From Robertmurraya korlensis NBRC 107688 (GTDB taxonomy: Bacteria; Bacillota; Bacilli; Bacillales; Cytobacillaceae), in contig NZ_BCVH01000010.1 of assembly GCF_001591645.1 (NCBI RefSeq), forward strand, positions 107,386-171,385: a stretch of 64,000 nt of DNA, given 5' to 3'. Position numbers and translations under genes: made by a program. The notes below the pieces were generated by a model. It saw only the letters and a program-made list of their open reading frames with translations. It was not told where the DNA came from and ran no database searches. This document shows, piece after piece, positions 38,048 to 48,287 of this stretch (the stretch's first letter is position 1; every line of letters begins with the position of its first letter).

Positions 38048-38241
38048 TCGCTTCACCTTTTCTCTCTCATTTTCACTATATATATAACTATATCATCAAA
38101 ATTATGCACAGAACTAATTTCACGTGCACGGTCTACCTTTGAAGCATTTGCCTCTTTGCTCTCCCTTATGCAACAAAACACAAGTTTTCTATTCCATGAA
38201 CATATACATAAGTAGTAAAGTGAACGAAAGAGGGTGTATGT

Positions 38242-39243
38242 ATGCTTCAAGAAATACTAAGTGAACATTTCCAACTTCAATTAGAAGAGCCACTATCGGT
38301 GGGGCGTTACGAGTCGGGGAGAATAAAAGATCAATTATATATGCTCGTACCCGTAAGCTCTCTCCCGGAGGATGATATATCTGAGCTAATGCAGCTCTCT
38401 ACACATGTTATGAATCAAGGTGATAGACACGCTTGTCAATTTTTACAAAAAGATTCTGGTCAATGGTTACTTGAGAGTCAACAAGCAAAGTACGTGGTGC
38501 TTGTTTGTCATATGTCAACAAATAGGAACCAACAACATATGGGCCGGAAACTATCTAAGTTCCATTACAGGGGAAGAACGGTGAATTTCCAAACGAATAA
38601 AATCAACCGAATGGGAAAGTGGAAGCAATATTGGGAACAACGTTTAGATCAAATGGAACGGGTATGGAACGATATGCTATATAAGCAGCCAGACCATGAA
38701 TTTGAACGATTGTTTTTAGAAGCCTTTCCTTATTATATGGGGCTTGCTGAAAATGCTATTCAATATTTAGTTGATACAGAGCTAGATGAAGACCCCCAAG
38801 CGGTTGATAGTGGAACCATTTGTCATGTTCGGTTTACCAAACATACATGGGGAAATCAAATCTATATAAAAAATCCGTTTGAATGGGTATTTGATCACTG
38901 TAGTCGAGATTTAGCTGAATGGACAAGAGATCGGTATTTTACAAATATAAAGCTGTATGAGCCTGAGGTAAACCAGTTCTTTAAGGATTATCAGACAGTG
39001 ATGCCACTCTCTTCGTTCTCTTGGCGGTTAGTGTATGCTCGGTTGCTATTCCCGCTACATTTCTTTGATAATGTAGAAAATTATTATATCACCAGCTCCG
39101 AACAAGAGAAAAATAGCCTGCAAGACCGCTTTATCAAAAGCCTTGATCAAACAAAGGAGCATGAGGATTTCTTAACGTCCTTTTATCAACTTGCAGAGGT
39201 ACCGGTCCGAAGAATGAAGATTCCGAAGTTGGATTGGCTATAA
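38242..39243 (+). CDS. yutH: Spore coat-associated protein YutH
   Basis: A 333-residue protein of the CotS/YutH family, which has a kinase-like fold. B. subtilis YutH is found in spore coats. Visible segments: LSKFHYRGRTVNFQTN, FPYYMGLAENAIQYLVDTE, and HVRFTKHTWG followed by KNPFEWVFDHCSRDLAEW, the latter resembling the catalytic-loop area. It is likely a pseudokinase or small-molecule kinase; no nucleotide motif is obvious. ATG 38242 follows GAAAGAGGGTG. It stands alone between yutG and hom. Confidence 0.88.
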   Translation: MLQEILSEHFQLQLEEPLSVGRYESGRIKDQLYMLVPVSSLPEDDISELMQLSTHVMNQGDRHACQFLQKDSGQWLLESQQAKYVVLVCHMSTNRNQQHMGRKLSKFHYRGRTVNFQTNKINRMGKWKQYWEQRLDQMERVWNDMLYKQPDHEFERLFLEAFPYYMGLAENAIQYLVDTELDEDPQAVDSGTICHVRFTKHTWGNQIYIKNPFEWVFDHCSRDLAEWTRDRYFTNIKLYEPEVNQFFKDYQTVMPLSSFSWRLVYARLLFPLHFFDNVENYYITSSEQEKNSLQDRFIKSLDQTKEHEDFLTSFYQLAEVPVRRMKIPKLDWL

Positions 39244-39293
39244 GATAAAAAAATATATTTCTCAAAATAATCAAATAATATAAGGGATTAAGC

Positions 39294-39355
39294 GTTTGCA
39301 AACAATAGATATACACAAATTAACCCTTGTAATATTAAGCCCCTCCATCTATAAT
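39294..39355 (+). promoter_or_regulatory. hom promoter with upstream palindrome
   Basis: TTGTAA (39327-39332) and TATAAT (39350-39355) are 17 bp apart. A palindrome GTTTGCAAAC (39294-39303) lies 23 bp above the -35, inside AAGCGTTTGCAAAC, which partly resembles a CcpA cre site. No leader structure such as a T-box or threonine attenuator is visible. Confidence 0.65.
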
Positions 39356-39411
39356 GTCTACTATACACAAACAACTGTTCATTCCAGAAATACACGTAGG
39401 AGGGGAAAAGA

Positions 39412-40704
39412 ATGAAAGCTATCTCAATTGGATTACTAGGTTTAGGCACGGTCGGTACGGGTGTAGTAAAGATTATTGAGAACCATCAAGATAAGCTCAT
39501 GCACCAAGTTGGCTGTCCTGTTCAAATAAAAAAAGTATTAGTAAAAGATATCGATAAGCAAAGGGATGTAAGTTTAAACAGAGAAATGTTAACAACAGAC
39601 CCGAGGGATATACTACAAGATTCAGAAATTGATGTGGTTATCGAAGTGATGGGTGGTGTAGAGGAAACAAGACAACATCTCTTATCCGCTCTAAATAATA
39701 AAAAACATGTGGTGACAGCAAACAAGGATTTGATGGCTCTCCATGGTTCAGAGCTACTCACCGCGGCATCTGATAATGGCTGTGACTTGTTTTATGAAGC
39801 AAGTGTAGCAGGTGGAATTCCTATCTTAAGAGGGTTGGTAGATGGATTAGCATCTGATCGTATTACGAAGATGATGGGGATTGTTAACGGAACAACTAAC
39901 TTCATCCTAACTAAGATGGCACAGGATGGAAGTGCGTATGAAGAGGTGCTTAAGGAAGCACAAGATCTTGGGTTTGCTGAAAGTGATCCTACTTCAGATG
40001 TTGAAGGGCTTGATGCAGCTAGGAAGATGACCATTCTTTCGACACTTGGCTTTTCAATGAAAATTGATTTAGATGATGTAAAAGTAAAAGGAATTACCGA
40101 TATAACTGAGGAAGACTTAGAGTATGGAAAACAGCTTGGATACACAATGAAGCTGATTGGAATCGCCGATCTTGACGATGATAAAGTCGAGGTAAGTGTT
40201 CAGCCAACCTTCTTAGTAGATTCACATCCACTAGCATCCGTTCACAACGAATACAATGCGGTATATGTCTACGGGGAAGCGGTTGGGGAAACGATGTTTT
40301 ACGGACCAGGTGCAGGAAGCCTTCCAACAGCGACAGCAATCGTTTCAGATCTTGTTGGAGTAATGAAAAACATGCGTCTTGGTGTGAATGGTACAAGCGC
40401 GGTAACTCCTCAATACAAGAAAAAACTAAAAGAGGCACATGAAATCAGATCAAAGTATTTCTTGCGTCTTCTAGTAAAAGATGAAGTGGGTGTATTTGCC
40501 AATATCACTTCTATTTTCTCAGAAAACCATGTAAGCTTTGAGAAGATTCTCCAGCTTCCAGTGAAGGAAAAAGGCTTAGCGGAAATTGTGTTAGTCACAC
40601 ATCATGCTTCTTTACAGGATTACGAGGATATTTTAGTAAAATTAAGAGACTTAGAAACAACAAAGCAAATCAAGAGCTCGTATCGAGTGGAAGGGAGTAA
40701 GTAA
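39412..40704 (+). CDS. hom: Homoserine dehydrogenase
   Basis: NAD(P)-dependent reduction of aspartate semialdehyde to homoserine, the branch point to threonine and methionine. The N-terminal binding motif is LLGLGTVGTGVVKII, the catalytic region contains TANKDLMALHG and YEASVAGGIPILRGL, and a C-terminal ACT domain (about 350-425) is for amino-acid feedback. Length 430. ATG follows AGGAGGGG. First gene of hom-thrC-thrB; the homoserine also feeds MetY. Confidence 0.97.
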   Translation: MKAISIGLLGLGTVGTGVVKIIENHQDKLMHQVGCPVQIKKVLVKDIDKQRDVSLNREMLTTDPRDILQDSEIDVVIEVMGGVEETRQHLLSALNNKKHVVTANKDLMALHGSELLTAASDNGCDLFYEASVAGGIPILRGLVDGLASDRITKMMGIVNGTTNFILTKMAQDGSAYEEVLKEAQDLGFAESDPTSDVEGLDAARKMTILSTLGFSMKIDLDDVKVKGITDITEEDLEYGKQLGYTMKLIGIADLDDDKVEVSVQPTFLVDSHPLASVHNEYNAVYVYGEAVGETMFYGPGAGSLPTATAIVSDLVGVMKNMRLGVNGTSAVTPQYKKKLKEAHEIRSKYFLRLLVKDEVGVFANITSIFSENHVSFEKILQLPVKEKGLAEIVLVTHHASLQDYEDILVKLRDLETTKQIKSSYRVEGSK

Positions 40705-40707
40705 AAC

Positions 40708-41769
40708 ATGAGGTGGCAAGGATTAATACACGAATATAAAGAGTTTCTTCCTGTAAGTGAGAACACTCCGAAATTAACATTAAACGAAGGAAATACTCCG
40801 TTAATTTACCTTGAGAATTTGTCAAAAGAATGGGGAGTAGAGCTTTACGTTAAAACAGAGGGAACAAATCCAACAGGTTCATTTAAGGACCGTGGAATGG
40901 TAATGGCCGTTGCCAAGGCGAAGGAAGAGGGTAGTGACACAGTTATTTGTGCTTCTACAGGAAATACCTCTGCTGCTGCCGCGGCTTACGCAGCAAGAGC
41001 TGGAATGCGTTGTATTGTTGTTATTCCTGAAGGCAAGATTGCAATGGGGAAGCTTGCACAAGCAATCATGTACGGAGCAGAGATTATCTCTATTGAAGGA
41101 AACTTTGACCAAGCATTAGCTATGGTTCGTAAAATTAGTGAAACAGAACCGGTTTCATTAGTAAACTCGGTAAATCCTTACCGACTTGAAGGTCAAAAGA
41201 CAGCTGCATTTGAAGTATGTGATCAGCTGGGTGGAGCTCCAGATATTTTGGCTATTCCTGTAGGGAATGCTGGGAATATTAGCGCGTACTGGAAAGGCTT
41301 TAAGGAATATCACGAGGCTAAGGGAACAACCCTTCCAAAAATGCATGGGTTCGAAGCAGAAGGGGCAGCAGCAATCGTTCATAACCGAGTGTTTGAAAAC
41401 CCTGAAACAATTGCAACCGCGATTCGTATCGGAAATCCAGCTAGCTGGCATTTAGCTTCTGCTGCTGTTGAGGAGTCGGCTGGGAAGATTGACGAAGTAA
41501 GCGATGAAGAAATTTTGGCTGCTTATCAAAAGCTTGCATCTACTGAAGGTGTATTTGCAGAGCCTGCATCATGTGCGTCTATCGCTGGTGTGTATAAGCA
41601 ATTGCAGAATGGCACAATCGCTAAGGGTAGCAAAATTGTTGCCATCTTAACAGGAAATGGATTGAAGGATCCTAATACAGCGATCGAATGCAGTCCAATT
41701 AAGCCAGTATCATTACCAAATGATGAGGAAGCAGTTGCTAACCATATTCGAGGGGTTGTTCATCAATGA
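40708..41769 (+). CDS. thrC: Threonine synthase
   Basis: PLP enzyme converting phosphohomoserine to threonine (353 residues). The PLP lysine is Lys60 in TGSFKDRGM and the phosphate-binding loop is [18 protein letters not shown]. The gene starts three bases after hom; its end overlaps thrB by 4 bp (ATGA). GGAAGGGAG inside hom is the ribosome site. Confidence 0.97.
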   Translation: MRWQGLIHEYKEFLPVSENTPKLTLNEGNTPLIYLENLSKEWGVELYVKTEGTNPTGSFKDRGMVMAVAKAKEEGSDTVICASTGNTSAAAAAYAARAGMRCIVVIPEGKIAMGKLAQAIMYGAEIISIEGNFDQALAMVRKISETEPVSLVNSVNPYRLEGQKTAAFEVCDQLGGAPDILAIPVGNAGNISAYWKGFKEYHEAKGTTLPKMHGFEAEGAAAIVHNRVFENPETIATAIRIGNPASWHLASAAVEESAGKIDEVSDEEILAAYQKLASTEGVFAEPASCASIAGVYKQLQNGTIAKGSKIVAILTGNGLKDPNTAIECSPIKPVSLPNDEEAVANHIRGVVHQ

Positions 41770-42686
41770 TTGAGGAAGCTGTACTTTTTATCGATGTACC
41801 AGCAAGTACGGCCAATTTAGGACCTGGTTTTGATTCTGTCGGGTTAGCACTAAACCTCTACTTATCACTAGAAGTGGAAAAATCCGAGAAATGGCAAATT
41901 GAGATGTTGTCAGAAAAGCTTGAGGTATTTCCGAAGGACGAAACAAACTTTATTGTTTCGACTGCCATCGAAATTGCCAAGACACACGGAAAAAGTCTAT
42001 CTCCATGTTCCATTAAGATGAAAAGTGATATTCCTTTAGCGAGAGGTCTTGGTTCAAGTGCTGCAGCAATTGTTGCAGCTATTGAACTGGCTGATCATGT
42101 TGGAGAACTAGGCTTTTCCAAAGAGGAGAAGATGAAAATTGCTTCTGTCATGGAGGGGCATCCAGATAATGCAGGTGCAGCTCTTTATGGAGGTTTGATC
42201 ATTGGAACTCAAATCGGTGATGAGGTTGATTTTTTAACGTATAAGGACCTTGCCTTTGATATTGTCATGGTTGTACCAAAAGAAGAACTTCTGACAAAGG
42301 CTTCTAGAGGTGTCTTGCCTTCGGAGCTATCATACGGGTCAGCTGTTCGTGCTAGCTCTGTATCTAACGTGTTAGTGGCGGCTCTTTTACAAGGCAATTT
42401 AAAGTTAGCTGGTAAAATGATGAGCAAGGACTTGTTTCATCAGCCTTACCGAAAATCCTTAGTACCTGAGCTCGAGCAAGTAGAAGACTTAGCACGTCAA
42501 TACGGTGCCTTTGGGGTTGCTTTAAGCGGAGCTGGTCCAAGTGTCATCTGTTTTGTAGAGAAAGGACTTGGACAAGAGGTAATCTCTCGTATGGAGCCAT
42601 ATTTACCTCATGTATCGTTCTATTCCTTAGAAATAGACAATGACGGAAGCCGAGTACAAAAAAAGGTAAAGAGACTTGAAAAATAA
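41766..42686 (+). CDS. thrB: Homoserine kinase
   Basis: GHMP-family kinase that phosphorylates homoserine for ThrC (306 residues). GHMP motif 1 is [19 protein letters not shown], the ATP loop is [16 protein letters not shown], and the C-terminal glycine motif is [12 protein letters not shown]. It overlaps thrC by four bases and ends the operon with a strong terminator. Confidence 0.97.
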   Translation: MIEEAVLFIDVPASTANLGPGFDSVGLALNLYLSLEVEKSEKWQIEMLSEKLEVFPKDETNFIVSTAIEIAKTHGKSLSPCSIKMKSDIPLARGLGSSAAAIVAAIELADHVGELGFSKEEKMKIASVMEGHPDNAGAALYGGLIIGTQIGDEVDFLTYKDLAFDIVMVVPKEELLTKASRGVLPSELSYGSAVRASSVSNVLVAALLQGNLKLAGKMMSKDLFHQPYRKSLVPELEQVEDLARQYGAFGVALSGAGPSVICFVEKGLGQEVISRMEPYLPHVSFYSLEIDNDGSRVQKKVKRLEK

Positions 42687-42720
42687 GAAAAAGCGATTTC
42701 GAAAGAAATCGCTTTTTCTT
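42687..42720. terminator. Terminator between thrB and yutI
   Basis: AAAAAGCGATTTC and GAAATCGCTTTTT form a 13-bp stem. Symmetry of A and T runs allows use from both sides. Confidence 0.92.
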
Positions 42721-42729
42721 CAATTTGAA

Positions 42730-42966
42730 TTAGAAAACTTGTTCTACTTCAACTACGCCTGGAACTTCCTCTAATAGAGCGCGCTCGATCCCAGCTTTTA
42801 ACGTGATTGTTGAACTTGGGCAGCTGCCGCATGCACCTAACAAACGAAGCTTAACAATTCCATCCTCAACGTCTACTAATTCACAGTCCCCACCATCACG
42901 AAGAAGGAAAGGACGTAATTTATTTAATACTTCTTGTACTTGTTCCAACATTTCTTGCTCTGCCAT
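42730..42966 (-). CDS. yutI: NifU-like Fe-S carrier protein YutI
   Basis: A 78-residue stand-alone NifU C-terminal domain. The cluster-binding pair is Cys46 and Cys49 in [11 protein letters not shown]; Cys28 is an extra cysteine. Such Nfu proteins carry 4Fe-4S clusters from the scaffold (SufBCD) to targets such as aconitase and lipoyl synthase. ATG 42966 follows AGGGAG. It is on the opposite strand to its neighbours. Confidence 0.93.
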   Translation of the reverse strand: MAEQEMLEQVQEVLNKLRPFLLRDGGDCELVDVEDGIVKLRLLGACGSCPSSTITLKAGIERALLEEVPGVVEVEQVF

Positions 42967-43111
42967 TTAAATCGCTCCCTTCATACCCCTTATTATAATC
43001 ATTTTAATTAAAAAAATCTATTGGAAATACTCATATCCAAAAATCGTTAAACATGTGTGTTCTCCTTTTTTATCATGTAAAATAGACATAGTGAGTAAAG
43101 GGGGAAGGAAC

Positions 43112-43429
43112 ATGATTGAGCTTGTAGTGTATGGAGCAGAAGTACTTTGTCCAAGCTGTGTGAATTTACCGTCTTCAAAAGAAACCTACGAGTGGTTGGA
43201 AGCGGCTATCGGAAGGAAGTTTCCAAACCAACCATTTCAAATAAGTTATGTTGATATTTACCAACCACCAAATGATGAAAAAAAGCAAGCCTTTGCTGAA
43301 CGTGTCATAGAAGAAGATATGTTTTATCCTGTTGTTGTCCTAGAGGACGAAGTGGTAGGGGAAGGAAACCCGAAACTAAAGACAATCTTTGGGGCAATGG
43401 AGAAGCACGGATATAAGGCAAGCAAATAG
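43112..43429 (+). CDS. yuzD: DUF1462 thioredoxin-like protein YuzD
   Basis: A 105-residue protein of the YuzD/DUF1462 family with a thioredoxin-like fold. The pair Cys13/Cys16 is in AEVLCPSCVNLPSSKETYEW, and PVVVLEDEVVGEGNPKL forms the cis-Pro side. It may work with the nearby Nfu protein on opposite strand, which is inference from the neighbourhood. ATG 43112 follows GGGGGAAGG; a longer frame from 43055 lacks a ribosome site. It is followed closely by recQ. Confidence 0.88.
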   Translation: MIELVVYGAEVLCPSCVNLPSSKETYEWLEAAIGRKFPNQPFQISYVDIYQPPNDEKKQAFAERVIEEDMFYPVVVLEDEVVGEGNPKLKTIFGAMEKHGYKASK

Positions 43430-43445
43430 AGAGGAGACCCGAGTT

Positions 43446-45227
43446 TTGTTCGATCAAGCAATTCAGTTACTCCAATCCTACTTTGGATATTCTACCTTTC
43501 GAAAGGGTCAAGAACAGATCATTCAAACGGTCATTAACGGAAATGACGGGATTTGTATTATGCCGACAGGTGGAGGTAAATCCCTTTGTTATCAGATTCC
43601 AGCCTTACTTTTTGAAGGAACAACAATCGTTATTTCACCTTTGATTTCTCTAATGAAGGATCAGGTCGATACGCTTCTTCAGGTAGGTGTTTCTGCCACC
43701 TATATTAATAGCTCGTTAACACAAAAAGAGATACAAGAAAGGTTAACCGGCGCAAGGGAAGGCAAATACAAACTTCTATATCTTGCACCGGAACGCCTAG
43801 AATCTAGTGATTTTCAGCAAAGCCTGCAAATGTTACGTATTCCGTTTATTGCAATTGACGAGGCTCACTGTATCTCACAATGGGGTCATGATTTTCGTCC
43901 GAGCTATTTGCAAATTCAAAGGTTTATTAAGAGCCTACATGATAAACCAGTCGTTCTAGCATTAACAGCCACTGCGACTCCTCAAGTAAGAGAAGACATA
44001 TGTAAAACCTTAGACATTAGCGATGCCAACAGTGTTATTACAGGGTTTGAACGTGAAAATTTAAGCTTCTCGGTCGTAAAAGGCCAGGATCGGTATGCTT
44101 ATATAAAGAGCTATGTTAAGAAAAATAGTAAAGAAAGTGGCATCATCTATGCAGCCACGAGAAAAATGGTGGATCAGCTGTATGACCGACTAAAAAAAGA
44201 AAAAGTAGCAGTCACCCGGTACCATGCTGGGATGAGTGACGAGGAACGCAATTCAGAGCAGGAGTTATTCTTAAAAGACGAAAGTAGCGTTATGATTGCT
44301 ACCTCAGCCTTTGGGATGGGGATAGATAAATCCAATATCCGATATGTGCTTCACTTTCAGCTTCCGAAGAATATGGAAAGCTATTATCAGGAAGCTGGGC
44401 GTGCGGGGAGAGATGGACTTAAAAGTGAATGTGTCGTTCTATATTCCCCTCAGGATGTTCAAATTCAGCGGTTTTTAATCGATCAGTCGGCTGATCGTAG
44501 CCGTATGAATCAGGAACTCGAAAAGCTTCAATCGATGATCGACTATTGCCATACAGAAGCATGCTTACACTCTCATATTCTTGAGTATTTTGGTGAAGAA
44601 GAGACGACCGATTGTAGGCGATGCGGGAACTGTAAAGATGAAAGAAAAAGCGTGGATGTAACCAAGGAAGCACAAATGATTTTATCATGTATCATTCGTA
44701 TGGGGCAGAAATATGGAAAAAACCTAGTAGCACAAGTATTGACCGGATCGAAAAATAAAAAGGTGTTTGACTTTCGATTTGACCAGCTAAGTACGTATGG
44801 GATTTTAAAATCAAAGAATGCAAAAGAAGTTAGTGAGGAAATTGAATTTCTTATTACTCGTGAATTGATTGGTGTGGAGCATGGAGCTTATCCAACCATT
44901 TTTGTCACACCTGCTGGAAGAGAAGTGTTAGTAGGGAATGAGAAAGTACTTAGAAAAGAAGCTGTAAAGATTAGCAAGATTACTGAGGTGGACAACCCTC
45001 TGTTTGAAGAGCTTCGTGCAAAGAGAAGAAGTTTGGCAGAGAAAGAAAAAGTTCCACCGTTTGTCGTATTCTCGGATGCAACCTTAAAAGATATGTGTGC
45101 AAAAGTACCGCAAACACCTGAAGAATTTTTAACTGTTAACGGTGTAGGGCAAAATAAATATAGCAAGTATGGAGATGAGTTTCTGGAGGTCATTCGAAAC
45201 TTTTTTAGTAAAGTACCTGTTCAATAA
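43446..45227 (+). CDS. recQ: ATP-dependent DNA helicase RecQ
   Basis: A 593-residue SF2 helicase with the full RecQ layout: helicase core with Walker A MPTGGGKS (40-47), DEAH box in IAIDEAHCISQWGHDF, ARxGRDG-like QEAGRAGRDG; zinc-binding RQC region with Cys residues in TEACLHSHILEYF and DCRRCGNC; and a C-terminal HRDC domain from about 510 (PPFVVFSDATLKDM). The frame is open to 43389 inside yuzD, but TTG 43446, nine bases after GGAG, gives a normal N-terminus. It unwinds recombination intermediates. Confidence 0.93.
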   Translation: MFDQAIQLLQSYFGYSTFRKGQEQIIQTVINGNDGICIMPTGGGKSLCYQIPALLFEGTTIVISPLISLMKDQVDTLLQVGVSATYINSSLTQKEIQERLTGAREGKYKLLYLAPERLESSDFQQSLQMLRIPFIAIDEAHCISQWGHDFRPSYLQIQRFIKSLHDKPVVLALTATATPQVREDICKTLDISDANSVITGFERENLSFSVVKGQDRYAYIKSYVKKNSKESGIIYAATRKMVDQLYDRLKKEKVAVTRYHAGMSDEERNSEQELFLKDESSVMIATSAFGMGIDKSNIRYVLHFQLPKNMESYYQEAGRAGRDGLKSECVVLYSPQDVQIQRFLIDQSADRSRMNQELEKLQSMIDYCHTEACLHSHILEYFGEEETTDCRRCGNCKDERKSVDVTKEAQMILSCIIRMGQKYGKNLVAQVLTGSKNKKVFDFRFDQLSTYGILKSKNAKEVSEEIEFLITRELIGVEHGAYPTIFVTPAGREVLVGNEKVLRKEAVKISKITEVDNPLFEELRAKRRSLAEKEKVPPFVVFSDATLKDMCAKVPQTPEEFLTVNGVGQNKYSKYGDEFLEVIRNFFSKVPVQ

Positions 45228-45256
45228 AAAAGGTAGCTATATGGTTACCTTTTTTG
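45226..45256 (+). terminator. Terminator after recQ
   Basis: AAAAAAGGTA and TACCTTTTTT flank a 10-base loop GCTATATGGT. Confidence 0.85.
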
Positions 45257-45352
45257 TCTTTTATTCGAGAACATTCAAATTTGCTCTCTTTCTTTTTGAA
45301 ACACATAATGAATACTGTGGTTCTTATTACCTAAGACATAGGAGGTATTTTT

Positions 45353-46642
45353 GTGTTTTTTAAAAAGAAAGATATGGTTTTTAAAGCTGATATGCGGTAC
45401 TCAGATGCCGAGCTAGAAATTGCTCTTCCTAACAAGGAATTGCAAGAAAGATTACGATTTATGGGTTTTCATACCGAACATTTACAAATATTACGTGAGA
45501 CAAAGCCGGTGATTGCTCCATTATTAGATGAGTTAATCACGAAGGTGCTAGATCACTTATTTACTTTTCCTATTCTATCGAACATTGCTACAACACAGAC
45601 AACGAGGGATCGTTTATACCAAGTGTTTATTCAATATTTCCAAAGCTTGGTAACAGGAAACTTAAACGAAGACTATTTTTCAATGAGAAGTCGCATTGGG
45701 TTATCCCATATGAGAGGACAGTTACCGGTTGAATGGTTTTTAGCCACGTATTCAGCACTAAACACCCTACTCATCCCTAAGATTGTTGAGGCCCTTCAAA
45801 AGAATCCAGAAATACTAAGTAAGGTGTTGACTGCATTAACTCATGTAATCAATTTGGATTCACAGCTCATTGTATCGAGTTATATGGGAGCGAGAATTAA
45901 TGAGTTACAAGAGTTGAACTCTGCAAACGAATTGTTGAGAAGAGAACTTACAGCAATGAGTCAGGAAGTGGCTTCATCTGTCGAGGAGACAGAGGCTTCC
46001 ATTAACGAAACAAATCAAAAGGCAAAACGCATTCGAGAAGAAACAGAATCGACCCAAAAGAGCAGCAAAAATCTCCTCGGCTTGACGAATTTTAACCAGA
46101 TTCAAATGGAAGAAATGGTAATAACCTTTAATGGTGTGCTAGGAGAAGTAGGTACGTCTCTAGAGGGAATTGAAGTATTAAAAGGGATTTCGGACCAGAT
46201 TATTCAAATGGCTAAAGGAATAGAAGAGATTGCCGACCAAACGAATTTACTCTCCTTAAACGCATCGATTGAGGCAGCAAGAGCGGGAGAAGGGGGCAAA
46301 GGCTTTGCGGTTGTTGCAACGGAAGTACGAAAGCTAGCGGAAAACTCCAAAAAGTTGAGTGCAGAAATTAAAGTATTAATTAACGAGAGTCACCAACAAA
46401 TTACGGATCTATCTCAACGGTTAGATTCTATGAACGATTCAACCCAAGCATCACAGCTCAAAATACAAGAGGTCAAAAGTGGTCTTATAACGGTAAAAAT
46501 GGAAATGGAACAATATCTACAGTTGTTTGACCGAAATAAATTGGATTTGGATACAATCGTTTCATCAATTCAAGAGATTAATGAAACGACTACCAACCTT
46601 GCACATTTGGCTAACGAATTATTAAGTAAATCAGAGGAATAA
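45353..46642 (+). CDS. hemAT: Haem-based aerotaxis transducer HemAT
   Basis: A 429-residue soluble chemoreceptor: an N-terminal globin-coupled sensor (1-180) with the likely proximal haem His119 in [16 protein letters not shown], and a C-terminal MCP signalling domain whose hairpin tip reads [21 protein letters not shown]. It senses oxygen and signals to CheA. No membrane segment is present. GTG 45353 follows AGGAGG. Other chemotaxis genes are not in the window. Confidence 0.95.
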   Translation: MFFKKKDMVFKADMRYSDAELEIALPNKELQERLRFMGFHTEHLQILRETKPVIAPLLDELITKVLDHLFTFPILSNIATTQTTRDRLYQVFIQYFQSLVTGNLNEDYFSMRSRIGLSHMRGQLPVEWFLATYSALNTLLIPKIVEALQKNPEILSKVLTALTHVINLDSQLIVSSYMGARINELQELNSANELLRRELTAMSQEVASSVEETEASINETNQKAKRIREETESTQKSSKNLLGLTNFNQIQMEEMVITFNGVLGEVGTSLEGIEVLKGISDQIIQMAKGIEEIADQTNLLSLNASIEAARAGEGGKGFAVVATEVRKLAENSKKLSAEIKVLINESHQQITDLSQRLDSMNDSTQASQLKIQEVKSGLITVKMEMEQYLQLFDRNKLDLDTIVSSIQEINETTTNLAHLANELLSKSEE

Positions 46643-46643
46643 C

Positions 46644-46681
46644 AAAAGTCTCTCCTACAAACTTAGGAGAGACTTTTCAGT
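46644..46681. terminator. Terminator between hemAT and yutJ
   Basis: AAAAGTCTCTCCTA and TAGGAGAGACTTTT form a 14-bp stem with loop CAAACT; usable in both directions. Confidence 0.9.
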
Positions 46682-46687
46682 TTAGTT

Positions 46688-47752
46688 TTACCCATTATGA
46701 TATTTATACATCCAAAGAATACCTGATTTTAATAATCTAGCAACACGGCCGGTGATAGGACGTTCGGCAACTAATCCGAAGCCATGCTTTTTACCCAGAG
46801 AGCCGAGAACACCCTTTAATTTAATAACAGGCATGGTTTCAGGAAGAGGTTCATTTGCCCATCTTTTTAATAGGATTTGGACGATTTGTTCCGCTTGGCC
46901 TTCTGCTAATTGAGCACTAGGGGCGTGTGGAAGACTTGCACAATCTCCAACGACATACACATGTTCATTAGTAGGCAAATTGTGATGGACAGTTAACACT
47001 ACTCGACCTTGATGATCCTTTTCAACATCCAAATTTCGAATAATCTCTACAGGCTGAATGCCAGCAGTCCATACAATCGCATCTGAGTGTAGTGGCTCAT
47101 CGTGATTGTATAGTAGATTTTCTTCCACCTTTGTTATATGTGAATTGTTAACAATTTCAACACCGTGATTATCAAACCAATTCTCCACATACGTTCCTAA
47201 ACGAACAGGGAAGGCAGATAAAATATGATTGCCACGGTCGAATAGCTTTACCTTTAAATCAGGTCTACTTTCATTTAATTCACTTGCTAGTTCTACCCCA
47301 CTTAAGCCAGCCCCAACAATACTTACTACCGAACCTGGGGACAGGTTGTTTAATGCTTGATACGTTGTTCTAGACTTTTCAATGGATTGAATGCTATACG
47401 TATAACGATCCGCACCTGGAACATTGTGGTATTTGTCTTCGCAACCTAGTCCAATAACTAAATCATCATAAGTGATCTGATCGTTATTCACAAGAACGGT
47501 TTTCTCTTCAAGGTTAATCAATTTAACCTCTCCATATTTAATCGTTAGCCTTGGATGTTCTGGGAAAGCGACCCTCACATGCTGATCAGAAATGGTACCA
47601 GCTGCAAGAGCATAATATTCGGTTTTTAAGCAGTGATAAGGAATTTTATCAACTAGCGTGATGGTTACATCGTCAGGAAGTTGAGAGGGTAATAAGCGTG
47701 CGAGTATTCTCATTCCCCCGTAGCCTCCGCCGAGAATAACGAGATTCTTCAT
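46688..47752 (-). CDS. yutJ: NADH dehydrogenase-like flavoprotein YutJ
   Basis: A 354-residue type-II NADH dehydrogenase-like protein. The FAD motif is LVILGGGYGGMRILA, the NADH motif is VSIVGAGLSGVELASEL, and the second FAD motif is VYVVGDCASLPHAPSAQLAEGQAE. It is shorter than Ndh (about 400) mainly at the C-terminus, so membrane binding is uncertain. In B. subtilis yutJ sits at the same place. A cre-like site lies upstream. Confidence 0.9.
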   Translation of the reverse strand: MKNLVILGGGYGGMRILARLLPSQLPDDVTITLVDKIPYHCLKTEYYALAAGTISDQHVRVAFPEHPRLTIKYGEVKLINLEEKTVLVNNDQITYDDLVIGLGCEDKYHNVPGADRYTYSIQSIEKSRTTYQALNNLSPGSVVSIVGAGLSGVELASELNESRPDLKVKLFDRGNHILSAFPVRLGTYVENWFDNHGVEIVNNSHITKVEENLLYNHDEPLHSDAIVWTAGIQPVEIIRNLDVEKDHQGRVVLTVHHNLPTNEHVYVVGDCASLPHAPSAQLAEGQAEQIVQILLKRWANEPLPETMPVIKLKGVLGSLGKKHGFGLVAERPITGRVARLLKSGILWMYKYHNG

Positions 47753-47799
47753 AATTAATTTCCCCTTTTTCTCTACAGTTGAGTTGCTATTCTCTTTTA

Positions 47800-47813
47800 T
47801 AAAAACGTTTGCA
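47800..47813 (-). promoter_or_regulatory. cre-like site upstream of yutJ
   Basis: On the minus strand TGCAAACGTTTTTA, matching the CcpA consensus TGWAARCGYTWNCW except at two positions. It lies about 50 bp above the yutJ start, next to TATAAA. Carbon-catabolite control is plausible. Confidence 0.45.
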
Positions 47814-48012
47814 ATATGATGACATATTACAATGATAAATCGATAGAAAAAGATTTAATATGATACAAAACACCATAAAAAGTATAACGAAATTGTGACA
47901 AAACCACAACACATTCAGTACAATTTCTTGACAATTTAAATTTATGGAAGGAAACTAGCTACTTGCACTTTTTTGTTGGACAAGGTACATTAGCTTTGTA
48001 GAGGTGGGAGAA

Positions 48013-48252
48013 ATGATAAAACCAATTATAGAGTTTTGTATAAGCAATTTAGCAAGCGGGGCTCAAAAAGCACTTGAGCAACTCGAAAAGGATTATGACC
48101 TAGATATTATTGAATATGGGTGCCTTGGCTATTGTGGCAAATGCGCATCAACATTGTATGCACTAGTAAATGGCGAAGTCGTTTCTGGAGATACGCCTGA
48201 TGAGCTAGTGGAGAATATCTATCGTTATTTAGAAGAGAATCCAATGTTTTGA
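48013..48252 (+). CDS. yuzB: DUF1450 family protein YuzB
   Basis: A 79-residue DUF1450 protein: [42 protein letters not shown] and [20 protein letters not shown]. The CxxxCxxC arrangement (CLGYCGKC) could bind metal or a cluster. A GTG at 48004 is possible, but ATG 48013 follows GAGGTGGGAG and gives the family start. A TTGACA lies about 80 bp upstream (near 47932). Ends in a terminator shared with the DUF2225 gene. Confidence 0.9.
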   Translation: MIKPIIEFCISNLASGAQKALEQLEKDYDLDIIEYGCLGYCGKCASTLYALVNGEVVSGDTPDELVENIYRYLEENPMF

Positions 48253-48256
48253 ATAC

Positions 48257-48287
48257 AAAAAAGGGTCCAGCAACTGGACCCTTTTAT
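48257..48287. terminator. Terminator between yuzB and DUF2225 gene
   Basis: AAAAGGGTCCAG and CTGGACCCTTTT form a 12-bp stem with a CAA loop; both directions possible. Confidence 0.92.

Noticed and set aside
39244..39411. T-box or threonine attenuator leader before hom
   Set aside because: No T-box motif, specifier stem or leader terminator is visible; only a promoter and a palindrome.
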